Assembly: GCA_038659295.1 (NCBI GenBank)
Contig: JASNGC010000003.1
Location: 558,001 to 622,000 of the forward strand
Source: Enterocytospora artemiae
Taxonomy: Eukaryota > Microsporidia
DNA: 64,000 nt
Direction of reading: 5' to 3'
Of this stretch, positions 19,745 to 29,016 are shown piece after piece. The stretch's first letter is position 1. Each line of letters begins with the position of its first letter. Below the pieces are notes generated by a model. It was not told the origin of the DNA, searched no databases, and saw nothing but the letters and a program-made list of their open reading frames with translations. A program made the position numbers and the translations under genes.

Positions 19745-20280
19745 AGATTACTACCGACCTCTCGCAAGAACAAGGCTCAGCGATTTATATATTAAATTAA
19801 TTTTATATCTTCACACGCCGGGATATGTTTTACATTTATTCAAAGTTTTTGATCTACCCAATCTAAAGACGATTTCTATTCTGGTTCTGAAGCTATGCTT
19901 ACTTTCAGATCAAAATCTAAATTGAAATGATGGTAGGTATTTGGCCAATCCAAAGAAAACGGGGTGATGGAAAAATATTCAAAGGTCTCGCAGCTTAAAA
20001 CTATTGATATATGCAACTATCTCAGATTTTACACAAAAATCATAGCCAATCTTCATTGGATAATTTATTCCTAATCAAAAATCCAATATTCCAGAATGGA
20101 CTATTTGTGATGTGACTAGAATATTTTACGTCGAATTATTTCTCAACTTTCTATTTTATTAGTATAATGACATTTACAAACAATAATGAACGAGCAGGCC
20201 AAAAAATCCATATTTAGTGGCACTAACTTACCTTCTCCTTGTTGATATCATAAAGTAGATGAATAATCGACCCCTTTTCA
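19745..20280. other. Intergenic 536 bases, no supported gene
   Basis: Between the ABCG-like gene and the secreted-protein locus. A 35-codon plus-strand ORF (19967-20074) has GGGG just before its ATG but no recognised relatives. The 14-base motif AATCATAGCCAATC (20038-20051) recurs upstream of MND1 and is followed here by ATTGG, making a CCAAT/ATTGG inverted pair. Nothing else is supported. Confidence 0.45.
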
Positions 20281-20904
20281 ATGAAATTATTGATATGCCA
20301 GTTTTTCTTATTCGTAAGTGTTGTGATCTCGATACATAGTAAGGAGCAGGATGCAGTTTTGGAGCCTCCATACAGTTTCTATAGACGATTTTACCTAAAT
20401 CCAGTGGCTCAAGGAGATATGGGATGTGACTGTGATCTAAAAAACATAATAGATCAAATTTGTTTAATGGATGAAAGTAATACTGACGGAAAATATCAAA
20501 TATACTGTAAAATGACTGAGAAGTTTGAAAAGTACAATGCCTCAGGACAGAGTGGTGATAAATTTCAAATTTGCAAGTGCTGTGAAAAAAAACTTCCATT
20601 TTATAACAAAATATATTCCCTAGCTAGAAGCAATCAAATGAACGAGTTGCGGGAAGTAGAAGTGGAGGATTCTGAAAATAACAGTCTTCGGATTATTGCA
20701 AACAGTAGTAGGAATGGAATTTATGTTTATGACAAGTCAGATGGAGATGAGGCCACGAAATATGTGGTTGGTTTTCTAAATCATAGAATTGCTTGCTTTG
20801 ATGCCGATTTCTCAGATATTACGGAAGAGATGATTGGTAAAGATTATGGTACTGTGATCTCACCAATTAAAGAGTCAGTAATAAGAAACAATGAGCCTAA
20901 ATAA
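20281..20904 (+). CDS. Secreted Cys-rich protein, probably 5' part of a surface protein
   Basis: The 207-residue ORF begins with a clear signal peptide (MKLLICQFFLFVSVVISIHS) followed by a Cys-rich block with a GCDCDL motif and a CKCCEKK motif, then an acidic segment. No family is recognised. The ATG follows CCCCTTTTCA. Its stop codon overlaps the ATG of the next ORF as TAATG. The two ORFs together look like one type I membrane protein: this part gives the signal peptide and ectodomain, the next gives a Pro-rich stalk and membrane anchor. A 32-base GTAATA...GGAG segment at 20878-20909 would, if spliced out, join the frames without a stop. The alternatives are reinitiation at TAATG or a frameshift. 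Confidence 0.7.
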   Translation: MKLLICQFFLFVSVVISIHSKEQDAVLEPPYSFYRRFYLNPVAQGDMGCDCDLKNIIDQICLMDESNTDGKYQIYCKMTEKFEKYNASGQSGDKFQICKCCEKKLPFYNKIYSLARSNQMNELREVEVEDSENNSLRIIANSSRNGIYVYDKSDGDEATKYVVGFLNHRIACFDADFSDITEEMIGKDYGTVISPIKESVIRNNEPK

Positions 20905-21608
20905 TGGAGTTAGTTTCAGACGATGACAATATAAAGCCTCAAGTTGTTCTGACATGTCCTTTCACTTTGGTTGTATTTGACACTTTAGGAAAGCCTGTGA
21001 AAGAAGCAATTGAGTATGTAAAGAACAGATATGGTCATTTGCTTGAACCACGTAATACCAAGGGCCGAAGAAGATGGATTCCTTATGTGCCAGGATTTGG
21101 ATCATATAGTTTATTTCCTGGACAACCAAGGAGTCCTTCGAACGTGCCATCTAGGGTAACATCACAGCCTAGATCAAGTGTTTATCCCTCCCCACCTCCA
21201 AAGCTTGGAACACCCCATAATCCCGTTTATCCCTCTCCAACGCTGGGAACACCCCATAATCCCGTTTATCCTTCACAAACGAAACCACAAGGATACCCTG
21301 GACAATCCAGAAGCATTCTAATACATCCACAGCCAACGAGTGTTAATTACAGCCCACCATACAATGTAACCCATTCAACTCAGTATCACACCCACCATAG
21401 AGAATATCCTTATTATAATTACTATTCTGATGGTACTCCAAAATATCATGTTTCTCACCACTATTCAAACACACATTCTACCATACCACCCAGTGAAGGT
21501 ACACCAATGGGGATTGTTGTTGTTACAATTGTTATACTCGCTGCCTTTATTCTGATATTATGTGTGGTTAAATACCACAACACCTTTACTGGGACTGTTT
21601 CGTACTAA
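20904..21608 (+). CDS. Pro-rich membrane-anchored ORF, probably 3' part of the same protein
   Basis: The 234-residue ORF lacks a signal peptide but has a Pro/Ser/Tyr/His-rich central region with two copies of GTPHNPVYPS (separated by Pro/Thr/Leu), a His/Tyr-rich patch, and one membrane helix near the C-terminus (MGIVVVTIVILAAFILILCVV) followed by a short tail. A membrane anchor after a low-complexity stalk, without a signal of its own, makes little sense alone and supports fusion with the upstream secreted ORF. If the proposed 32-base intron is real, the product is 431 residues. No known family; a spore or sporoplasm surface protein is inferred. Confidence 0.65.
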   Translation: MELVSDDDNIKPQVVLTCPFTLVVFDTLGKPVKEAIEYVKNRYGHLLEPRNTKGRRRWIPYVPGFGSYSLFPGQPRSPSNVPSRVTSQPRSSVYPSPPPKLGTPHNPVYPSPTLGTPHNPVYPSQTKPQGYPGQSRSILIHPQPTSVNYSPPYNVTHSTQYHTHHREYPYYNYYSDGTPKYHVSHHYSNTHSTIPPSEGTPMGIVVVTIVILAAFILILCVVKYHNTFTGTVSY

Positions 21609-22010
21609 GTTTGTATTCTATTTATGAAATAAAGAAGAGTTGATTCAAACAGGTTTATGACCACCGAATTCTTGTGCTATAAATTCAAAGTATTTAGTTT
21701 ACAAATTATTATATTGGATTGGCATGGCACAGCGATGTAAAGCATACCATGATGCCATAAAGTAAGTTCTAATCTGACACTGCCATCCAAACTAAAAAAT
21801 AATCCGTAAACCTACCCCGAAAACTAATTTTTCATTCTGTCGGTGCATTTATAGATGCACATCCCATTGTGTCAACTTTCATCTAATTTATTGATTAGAA
21901 CCAATAAAAGGTCTAGGAAAACAATTTAATGCTTAATAACTGTGGATTGGTGGCACTAACAATAAATGTCTTCAGTGTCGTGGAATAAACTTTTTAAATA
22001 TTTTTTGCCC
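21609..22010. other. Intergenic about 400 bases, no supported gene
   Basis: Upstream of SCC3. The stretch 21715-21790 has a short self-complementary segment (GCATACCATGATGC) and ends in TGCCATCC, loosely tRNA-like, but no coherent cloverleaf or T-loop forms. No ORF with a start signal is seen. Confidence 0.4.
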
Positions 22011-24395
22011 ATGCTGCTTTCAACTCATTCGTCCTCCGCGATAATTTCTCAATTTGAACAGATGTCAGATTGTACAGAGCCACTTATGGAATTAATAAAG
22101 AACACATCTTTGGAAGATAGGAAGGACATATTTACAAATAGCACAAGGCATAGGGGGTTAGATAGCAGTAATCCAACCACTGAAGACACTTGCTCCACAA
22201 ATTCCCTATCCAGGTTACTCCATATTTTTAACTCGGTAAACAATTTCAATATAGAATCAATCATAGACTTGAGTTGCAGTTTAAACAGACATCATAGACA
22301 AACAGCTGTATATTTGCTCTATAGGTACGAAGCAAAGGGAACCACCAACAGTAATTTACTAACCATTCCGTATATTTTTGATAGCATTCTATCGGTGAGA
22401 ATTAGAGATGTCGATGTTCTCATAAGGAATATGTCATTGGAATTTATATTTGAAAGGGTACTTGTGTCTGAAAACCCATTAGACACCACAGATGCCATTA
22501 TCTCCAGCTCTTCGAAATACCTTACATTTGGTTTGAACAGTAGAAATGATCTGGTAAGGAAATTTCTCATTACAAAACTGCTTCAAGTGCTGGGTGATGA
22601 AGGATCTGCCAGATCATCATTCTGCATATCTTTCATTAAGAATCATAAGTCCCGTTTTCTAGAAATCGCTAGATTTGATAAAAATACCTCCATAAGCAGT
22701 GAGTGTGGAAAGTTGATCTTGATCAACCTAAAGAACAGAATATTCCATAACAATGAAATCATCGATGTAATTGGGGTGGTAAAGAATAAAACACTCTTGA
22801 GAAGAGCCTTTAAGGAGTTACTACCAGAAGGGATTCATAATTTGGAAGAAATTCATGATGTCTACCAAAAAATGATTAGGTCAAATATGAGATCAACCCA
22901 TGGAAGATTGGCCGAAGAATTGACCGACACCATCTCAAACAATAATTACTCGGCAAATGCAGTAACAAATAATGCATTGGCACCGTTCTCGGCTCCAAAT
23001 TGGAATGTATCTGTTTTTATTAAAAATATAGTGACCTATATTAGAAGCAATTCCACATGTTGTGGCAATAGGTATTTCTGTGTATTTGATATTTTGAAGG
23101 TCCAAGCAAATAGGCTGGAAGACGATAAGTTATTTATTGAGTTGATAGAAATAGTAAAGGATAATATAGAGAACGTAGAAAAGGTTATGGAGGTGATGAA
23201 TGAATATTACATAAGAAATAAAAAAATGGAGATGGAAGATACTGCTTACTCCGATAATAGCCCCATAGAAGCTGTTACACAGACAAAAATATTCTTAAAC
23301 ACTCTACATCATATTTGTAGTCTACTGCTGAACATTTTTGGGAACTTTGATTACAAGCTGCCAGACAGAGCATTCCATAGTTTTCTGAAGCTATTGAAAA
23401 TTCTACAAAGTTCCTCTCCAACATTCGTGGAGTCAGTTCTACCATTAATGTATAAGAACACTCCCTTGGTTGTAAAATATTTTGATGTTGAGCTTAGAGA
23501 CCAGGCGAATATGGAAGAAAAAATATACTCAGCATTGTGGAAAATGTACAAGCGTGAATACTCCGAAATAATACCGAAGTTTGAAAGCAATGCAGACAGT
23601 AGTGATGACACTATTGATACTGTCTTTGCGCGTTTGGTTGAATTGCTTCTATTTCTTCACAAGAATCTTTTACAATTAGATGCTGTTGTTGAGAATAATA
23701 CTGATAATATTATCGACTCCGTTCCTAGAGCCATGAATTACATTTATAATCAGCTTTACAAGTTTATCGAGGAAACGTTAACTAAAAAGAATTTTATGAC
23801 ACCTAATTCAAGGACCGATGGTGTTTTTACTATGAGCTTATTTAGGCTGAATGATTCGGGCTTATTTATCGATCAGACTTATTTAATTTATCAATACTCC
23901 AATTCTGTAGAATTGGTCAACTACTTTATTAATGGCGGCAGGAACATAAGGGGCATGTTTGTAGGATTTATAAACTACATCATGAACATGAGTAAGACCA
24001 TTGACGGTGGTGATATTGCTCACAATCATCATACAATTCGCCAGCTGGTGGATTGGTCAAGGGACATTTGTAGAAAAATAACCAAGAAGGAGAACGAAAG
24101 ATATGTTTTTAAGACCATCAAGGATGTGCTGAGTGGTTTGAATATCAAGGCTGCCGGTAATACAGGTGATGGGGGTGAAAAGGAAAATCACTCTGTGAAT
24201 CAAAATCTTTCCAGGTTCAAGTCTGATGCACACACCAAGCTATTGGACGGCATTCTATCTACCTTCATTCCGTTGCTGAACATCAATGAATGTATAGTTA
24301 TTGAAGCAATTGCAAAGGACAATACAAAGTTAAAAAGTGCCTGCATGAAGATATGCACTAAGAAAAGAAAAAGTGAAAAGACCACACTTATATGA
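22011..24395 (+). CDS. SCC3: Cohesin subunit SCC3/STAG-like
   Basis: A 794-residue all-helical protein. The STAG-type signature is in the first third: a SVRIRDVDVLIRNMSLEFI segment matches the family's H.YRDV...IR..C...LG element, then a DLVRKFLITKLLQVLG helix and a RFLEIARFDKNTSISSECGKL helix pair correspond to the consecutive HEAT repeats that follow. Scc3 binds the kleisin and DNA in the cohesin ring, holding sister chromatids. The start was placed at 22011, where the ATG directly follows CCC; the frame is open 15 codons farther up to an ATG with no such context. It is next to MND1, which also acts on chromosomes. Confidence 0.72.
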   Translation: MLLSTHSSSAIISQFEQMSDCTEPLMELIKNTSLEDRKDIFTNSTRHRGLDSSNPTTEDTCSTNSLSRLLHIFNSVNNFNIESIIDLSCSLNRHHRQTAVYLLYRYEAKGTTNSNLLTIPYIFDSILSVRIRDVDVLIRNMSLEFIFERVLVSENPLDTTDAIISSSSKYLTFGLNSRNDLVRKFLITKLLQVLGDEGSARSSFCISFIKNHKSRFLEIARFDKNTSISSECGKLILINLKNRIFHNNEIIDVIGVVKNKTLLRRAFKELLPEGIHNLEEIHDVYQKMIRSNMRSTHGRLAEELTDTISNNNYSANAVTNNALAPFSAPNWNVSVFIKNIVTYIRSNSTCCGNRYFCVFDILKVQANRLEDDKLFIELIEIVKDNIENVEKVMEVMNEYYIRNKKMEMEDTAYSDNSPIEAVTQTKIFLNTLHHICSLLLNIFGNFDYKLPDRAFHSFLKLLKILQSSSPTFVESVLPLMYKNTPLVVKYFDVELRDQANMEEKIYSALWKMYKREYSEIIPKFESNADSSDDTIDTVFARLVELLLFLHKNLLQLDAVVENNTDNIIDSVPRAMNYIYNQLYKFIEETLTKKNFMTPNSRTDGVFTMSLFRLNDSGLFIDQTYLIYQYSNSVELVNYFINGGRNIRGMFVGFINYIMNMSKTIDGGDIAHNHHTIRQLVDWSRDICRKITKKENERYVFKTIKDVLSGLNIKAAGNTGDGGEKENHSVNQNLSRFKSDAHTKLLDGILSTFIPLLNINECIVIEAIAKDNTKLKSACMKICTKKRKSEKTTLI

Positions 24396-24581
24396 ATATG
24401 TCAATCTACAGAGAATTTAATAGTATTTTAGATTTGGGGCATGTGGTATATTCCATTTTAAAAGATGGGAACAAGATAGTTTTTCGGGTCAAACATTAAT
24501 CATAGCCAATCGGTAAGATCTCCAGATAATCTCAATTGGATATTGTACTATATTTTTATTTTTTGGCATTCAAGCCCTTTA

Positions 24582-25193
24582 ATGGCCAAAAAAGTTTCCA
24601 CTGACGAAAAGCTAACCAAGATTATAGATTTCTTTCAAAGTGGATCAGAAGTATTTACACTGAAGGAGCTAGAAAAGAAGTTGCCCAAGAGCTGCAACTT
24701 CTCGGCCATGCTGGTCAAGGAATTGTTGGGGAAACTTCTTGATGATAACTTAATAAATGTTGAAAAGTGTGGCGCGACAAATCTCTACTGGAGGTTCAGA
24801 TATGCCAAGCATCACTTCTATCTTTGTGAGAAAGAGAAGGCTGACTTGGCAATAGAAAGTTATAGAGAAGAAAATGAAAAGATGGCCAGTCTTTACAACA
24901 AACTGAAAGATGGCAGGAAAGACAGTGGGGAAAGAATGGAGATATTTGAAGAGTACTCGAAATTGAAAGCCAAAGTAGGTGAAATTGAGGGGCTCAAGAT
25001 GGCGATGTCGACTAATTCTCCAGAAGAATTCAGCAGGATGAATGAAGATATTGAGAGCTTGGTAAGGAACATCAATAAAACCACGGACGACATATTTACC
25101 CTTCAAGGATATGTGTGTGATAAATTTAATTTAGAGAGAAAGACATTCCTAGAGAACTTCGACGTTGAAGAGGATATGGACTATATTGAATGA
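24582..25193 (+). CDS. MND1: Meiotic recombination factor Mnd1
   Basis: A 203-residue protein matching Mnd1 along its whole length: an N-terminal winged-helix (FQSGSEVFTLKELEKKLPK, then MLVKELLGKLLDDNLI and the family's GxxxxYW as GATNLYWRF), a central coiled coil, and a C-terminal block TDDIFTLQGYVCDKF with the acidic end EDMDYIE. Mnd1 pairs with Hop2 to stimulate Dmc1/Rad51 strand exchange in meiosis. Hop2 is not in this window. The start at 24582 follows GCCCTTTA; 13 further in-frame codons upstream look untranslated. Length is close to the family's usual 200-220. Confidence 0.93.
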   Translation: MAKKVSTDEKLTKIIDFFQSGSEVFTLKELEKKLPKSCNFSAMLVKELLGKLLDDNLINVEKCGATNLYWRFRYAKHHFYLCEKEKADLAIESYREENEKMASLYNKLKDGRKDSGERMEIFEEYSKLKAKVGEIEGLKMAMSTNSPEEFSRMNEDIESLVRNINKTTDDIFTLQGYVCDKFNLERKTFLENFDVEEDMDYIE

Positions 25194-25383
25194 TGTAACA
25201 GTGGTGGAATATACCACACGGATAGCACAAAGTCTTATATTCCTTTGGCAGTGCATCTAGATCAAAAAGGGCAGCACAAATTACTACTTCAGGCGATATT
25301 GTATTGTTCTTGGCATCAAGTATCATATATAATAATATTTACCACAGCAAATAATACATCCGATTTATTAAATAAATATTTCT

Positions 25384-27432
25384 ATGAGGGCACTGAAATT
25401 GATTAGTCTTTTTGAAGATAATGGCCTAGATGCCTATTTAACGTTTATGAGTGATAACCACTTAAACGAGTTTATAAATAACGAGGATAACAGGGTAAAG
25501 TATTTGACTAACTTTACTGGAACGTCTGGAACGGTAATTACCATCAAGCCAAGGGTAGACAATGGAATAAACAATCGTTTTGGAGGTCTATTAACTGATG
25601 GCAGATATTATTCAATGGCTGAAAAACAGCTAACAAACTACTCACTAGTTAAGAGTGATGAGGAGTCTATTGGAAGTTATTTGAAGAGAGCACTTAGTGT
25701 CGAAGCATCAGATGAAAGTGAAGGTAGACACAACAGTGGCAAGATTAGAGTGGGGCTGGATTTGAGATATATTTCCTACAGTAGGTATAAAAAACTAAAA
25801 AATGATGATCTCATCGAGTATGTAGAGATGGAAAATGATCTAGTTGATCAGATTTGGAAGGTAAAGCCCAATAGACAGTTTAATGAAATTATAGACATGG
25901 AACAGATAGAATTCGATCCAAGAGACCCCATCAATATGCATATAATGCAACACCATCCAATCCTCGGGAGAATTCAGGGGGATGACTATGACGATTTAAG
26001 AGACATGTATCGTAGTGAGGATAATGCGAATCCTCTATCCAGTAGGACAAATATATCAGGATCCAATAGAACTAACAAAATCAATAGGATTAGACATTTT
26101 TTAAAGAATGGCCAGGCATTTATTTTTACGGAATTGGACACGATAGCATGGATTTTCAACTTAAGGGGAACAGATCTGAGGAATAATCAGGTATTTTGGT
26201 CATATTGTATAATAAGTAATGAGGAGACAATACTATTTCTCAATGAATCGTCTTTAAAGACAAATATTAATGAAGGCATCAACGATACAAAAAATTTGAT
26301 TAAGATTTTACCCTACTCTTCATTTGAGTCATTTATTTCGGAAAACCTGGATTACTCGGAAGTGCTGGTTAGTGGAGAGTGTAGCGCGTTCATTGGAAAC
26401 TTGTTAGAAAAGGCAAACAAAAAATTGATTTTCACCGATGAAATCAAATTGCTACAGTCCATCAAGAATAAAATAGAGCTTATCGGATATTTTAGGGCAA
26501 ATTTATATGATTCTATAGCCTTGCTTGAGTTGTTCGACTTCATAGAAGGATCGTTCTCCAAAGAAATCAGTATTAGTGAAATTGATATATCGAACAAGTT
26601 GATTGACATTAAGAAAAATATTAATTTAGTTGTGGGAAACAATAATAGTATCGGCACCCATAAGAACAAACCATTTGGCACCTATTTCATTTCACCCTCC
26701 TTTGATTCAGTGGTGTCTATTAACTCACCCGATTTGCATCACTCAAATTCTAATCGTGTTCTACAGAGAGAAGACATTTTACTGATCGATTCTGGCAGTC
26801 AATATATTTTTGGTACAACTGATATTACACGCACAATTAACGTAAAAGTCCAGGAAAAATATATGGATTCGTATACATTGGTATTAAAGGGGACCATATC
26901 AAACTTAATAATGCAGGACAGAGATAAGTCCGATGACCGGCCAATTAATAGCTCAGCAATTGATAAAAATGCACGGAAATATTTGCTCAGATATGGTTTT
27001 GACTATCAATCAGCCACAGGACATGGAATAGGAATCTATGCACATGAGCATCCCCCCAGAATATATACTTATCGTGAATCTGAGGAGCCTGAAGATGATA
27101 GGCACACTTTGCATTCATTGGTTGACAGCTCATCAGATTCAATTCATTCCAACACAGATATTAATTCAAGCATCCTTAACTATCAGTCCTTCTCTATTGA
27201 ACCAGGGTTCTATGAGGAGTATGGGATTCGTTTGGAAGATGTTATTGTGAAACTGGGACATCTATACAATATGACATATTTGCCATATCAAATATCTCTA
27301 ATAAACAAGAGTTTGCTCAGTGGAGATGAAGTCAAGTATTTAAACAAATATCACAAAAAGACTCTAGCATACCTGAAACCGTTTATAAAGGGGGAAAGTA
27401 AGTACTTAACAGACAACACTGCTGAACTATAG
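25384..27432 (+). CDS. Xaa-Pro aminopeptidase (aminopeptidase P, M24B)
   Basis: A 682-residue metallopeptidase with two creatinase-like N-terminal domains and a C-terminal pita-bread catalytic domain. All five metal ligands are visible: Asp469 (DSGSQY), Asp480 (TTDITR), His547 (GHGIG), Glu606 (EPGFYEE) and Glu618 (LEDV). It removes N-terminal residues that precede proline and helps recycle peptides in the cytosol. An acidic insert between the second and third domains and an Asp/Ser-rich loop before EPGF are longer than in yeast or human enzymes. The start is the first ATG; the sequence upstream is AT-rich without CCC. Confidence 0.95.
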   Translation: MRALKLISLFEDNGLDAYLTFMSDNHLNEFINNEDNRVKYLTNFTGTSGTVITIKPRVDNGINNRFGGLLTDGRYYSMAEKQLTNYSLVKSDEESIGSYLKRALSVEASDESEGRHNSGKIRVGLDLRYISYSRYKKLKNDDLIEYVEMENDLVDQIWKVKPNRQFNEIIDMEQIEFDPRDPINMHIMQHHPILGRIQGDDYDDLRDMYRSEDNANPLSSRTNISGSNRTNKINRIRHFLKNGQAFIFTELDTIAWIFNLRGTDLRNNQVFWSYCIISNEETILFLNESSLKTNINEGINDTKNLIKILPYSSFESFISENLDYSEVLVSGECSAFIGNLLEKANKKLIFTDEIKLLQSIKNKIELIGYFRANLYDSIALLELFDFIEGSFSKEISISEIDISNKLIDIKKNINLVVGNNNSIGTHKNKPFGTYFISPSFDSVVSINSPDLHHSNSNRVLQREDILLIDSGSQYIFGTTDITRTINVKVQEKYMDSYTLVLKGTISNLIMQDRDKSDDRPINSSAIDKNARKYLLRYGFDYQSATGHGIGIYAHEHPPRIYTYRESEEPEDDRHTLHSLVDSSSDSIHSNTDINSSILNYQSFSIEPGFYEEYGIRLEDVIVKLGHLYNMTYLPYQISLINKSLLSGDEVKYLNKYHKKTLAYLKPFIKGESKYLTDNTAEL

Positions 27433-27509
27433 ACAATAAATTTCCATGCAGACGATTCCACTCTGAATATTATATTAATTTATTTCTCTGCTAACCCCAC
27501 ACCATATCT

Positions 27510-28220
27510 CTAGTACACTATGTCATCGACCAATATTCGCTCATCAATTCCTTTGTCCTGCATTCCAAACACCGTTTCGGCTATGGTAACCTCGACATTC
27601 GTACAGCATGATCCAGTAATCACCATAAAATCATTGACCAGTATTCCGCTGCCCACTGTCCTCTTTCCCTGATTCACAGTAGATGCTATTACCCTCACCT
27701 TCAATAGATCCGACAGTTCTTTCAGCTCACAATCTGTAATATCTGGGTGCACCACCATCCCCTGCGAGTTCATCGAGGCATATGCACCCACAAGCGGGAT
27801 GGTTCCAAGTGTCATTTTATAAACAGGTACTCCTAAATACTCCTTGAGAATATCCACGTCTGTAAATTCCGGATTGACAAGGCACACATGGTCGTTACAC
27901 AAAACATTGTTTCCGAGTGCGTTCAGCTTATCGTGGATTCGAGCCACACGAATATCGTCTGGCAGACTATTTCTAATGTGCATAAGTTCCTGATCCGAGC
28001 AGTTTCCAGAAACAATAAGTGCATTGGAATTTCCAATACACTGAGCACCAACAGAGACAATGTTGTTTATAGTGGTCTCCACAACCGGGAAGTTTACCTT
28101 CTCTCTTAGAAAATTGATGACATTGCTGGACTGGCTCCTGCCCACAACAGCATACTTGTTGGTTAGACACACATAGACACCGATCTCACTGTTCCCTTCA
28201 AAATCGAGCTTGAAATGCAT
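27510..28220 (-). CDS. TIF6: Ribosome anti-association factor eIF6/Tif6
   Basis: A 236-residue protein that is full length for the family (about 245) and shows the pentein repeats of eIF6: EIGVYVCLTNKYAVVG at the N-terminus, then LNALGNNVLCND and PLVGAYASMNSQGMVVHPD, and TVNQGKRTVGSGILVND near the end. It keeps 60S subunits from joining 40S during maturation and is needed for pre-60S export. The ATG at 28220 follows CCCTCATTT. The reading frame is open for over 130 codons upstream but without family similarity or a start signal, so that extension is rejected. Confidence 0.95.
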   Translation of the reverse strand: MHFKLDFEGNSEIGVYVCLTNKYAVVGRSQSSNVINFLREKVNFPVVETTINNIVSVGAQCIGNSNALIVSGNCSDQELMHIRNSLPDDIRVARIHDKLNALGNNVLCNDHVCLVNPEFTDVDILKEYLGVPVYKMTLGTIPLVGAYASMNSQGMVVHPDITDCELKELSDLLKVRVIASTVNQGKRTVGSGILVNDFMVITGSCCTNVEVTIAETVFGMQDKGIDERILVDDIVY

Positions 28221-28459
28221 AAATGAGGGATCTAAAAAATTTATAAAAAAGAAAAGAAAAGCACACAAACAGAAATGTGGTAAGGCAGAGCCAGGTCGTA
28301 TTTCTACTATCCCCAGGTTCAAGCTGCTGTTGATTGGTCTACCCACACAATTATTGATCACTGGATATTTTCCTCGCCATCGGACAATAGTCCTCATATA
28401 TCTTTTATAATTCAGCAGGTACTGGTTCGTAAATGTGCCATGATGTTTTGACCCCAAAA

Positions 28460-28921
28460 ATGAAAAATATGGGGAATACTGGGAAGAATGGGGACACTTC
28501 CAACATCGGCAATACAGATAATCCTGGCATTGAAGATGGTTCCGATAATTCTGACACAAACCGGAGCATTGGTATAGATAGTATGAGCGGTCCAGATATT
28601 TCTGTGGCTTCGTTACCACATACTACCAGCTTATCTACATCTCGACTTTCACATTTGTTCAATTCCTCGATTAGAGAGGCTGTATTTTCCCTTCCAATTG
28701 GCGAGTCTGTTAATACATTCTTTAGGAGCTTCTCCAAGAGCGCCATAGGTGTTTCAGACCAAATATCGTTAATTCCCATAAAAGCCTGTTCTTATATTCC
28801 AGAAGGAGTTAGAGAGAAGGTTTCAAGAGGGTTGGAGATAATAACGATTTCTCTGGCAGTGTCTGTTCCCGTACTTTATGGATTAAGCCGAGAAAATGAC
28901 GGCTTTATGAGCAGTGAATAA
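28460..28921 (+). CDS. Tail-anchored protein, possible Tom22-like
   Basis: A 153-residue protein with a Ser/Asn/Asp/Gly-rich N-terminal half, an amphipathic middle and one membrane helix near the C-terminus (ITISLAVSVPVLYGLSREN). The order of acidic/polar N-terminus, a helix ending IPEGVREKVSRG, a membrane segment with a central Pro (VPVL) and a short hydrophilic tail resembles fungal Tom22, whose membrane helix has a LL..VP..L...EQ pattern. This is inferred from pattern only. It would be a central receptor of the mitosome import pore, alongside TOM70 in this window. The start is set at 28460, which follows CCCCAAAA. The alternative is any lineage-specific tail-anchored protein. Confidence 0.5.
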   Translation: MKNMGNTGKNGDTSNIGNTDNPGIEDGSDNSDTNRSIGIDSMSGPDISVASLPHTTSLSTSRLSHLFNSSIREAVFSLPIGESVNTFFRSFSKSAIGVSDQISLIPIKACSYIPEGVREKVSRGLEIITISLAVSVPVLYGLSRENDGFMSSE

Positions 28922-29016
28922 ATAGTGCAGTTACAATATAAAATGGCCCAGCATACCTGAACCGCATCGTCTCCCTTTACTTTATATTTACTTATACCAA
29001 TCTTTTTCACCCCCGT

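Noticed and set aside
19967..20074. 35-codon plus-strand ORF with GGGG before its ATG
   Set aside because: Too short, no recognised family; kept only as a note on the gap.
21715..21790. tRNA-like or structured RNA upstream of SCC3
   Set aside because: End sequences can partly pair, but no T-loop, D stem or anticodon stem forms in the right places.
28221..28619. N-terminal extension of over 130 codons in frame with TIF6
   Set aside because: No similarity to the family, no start signal, and TIF6 is full length from the CCC-preceded ATG at 28220.
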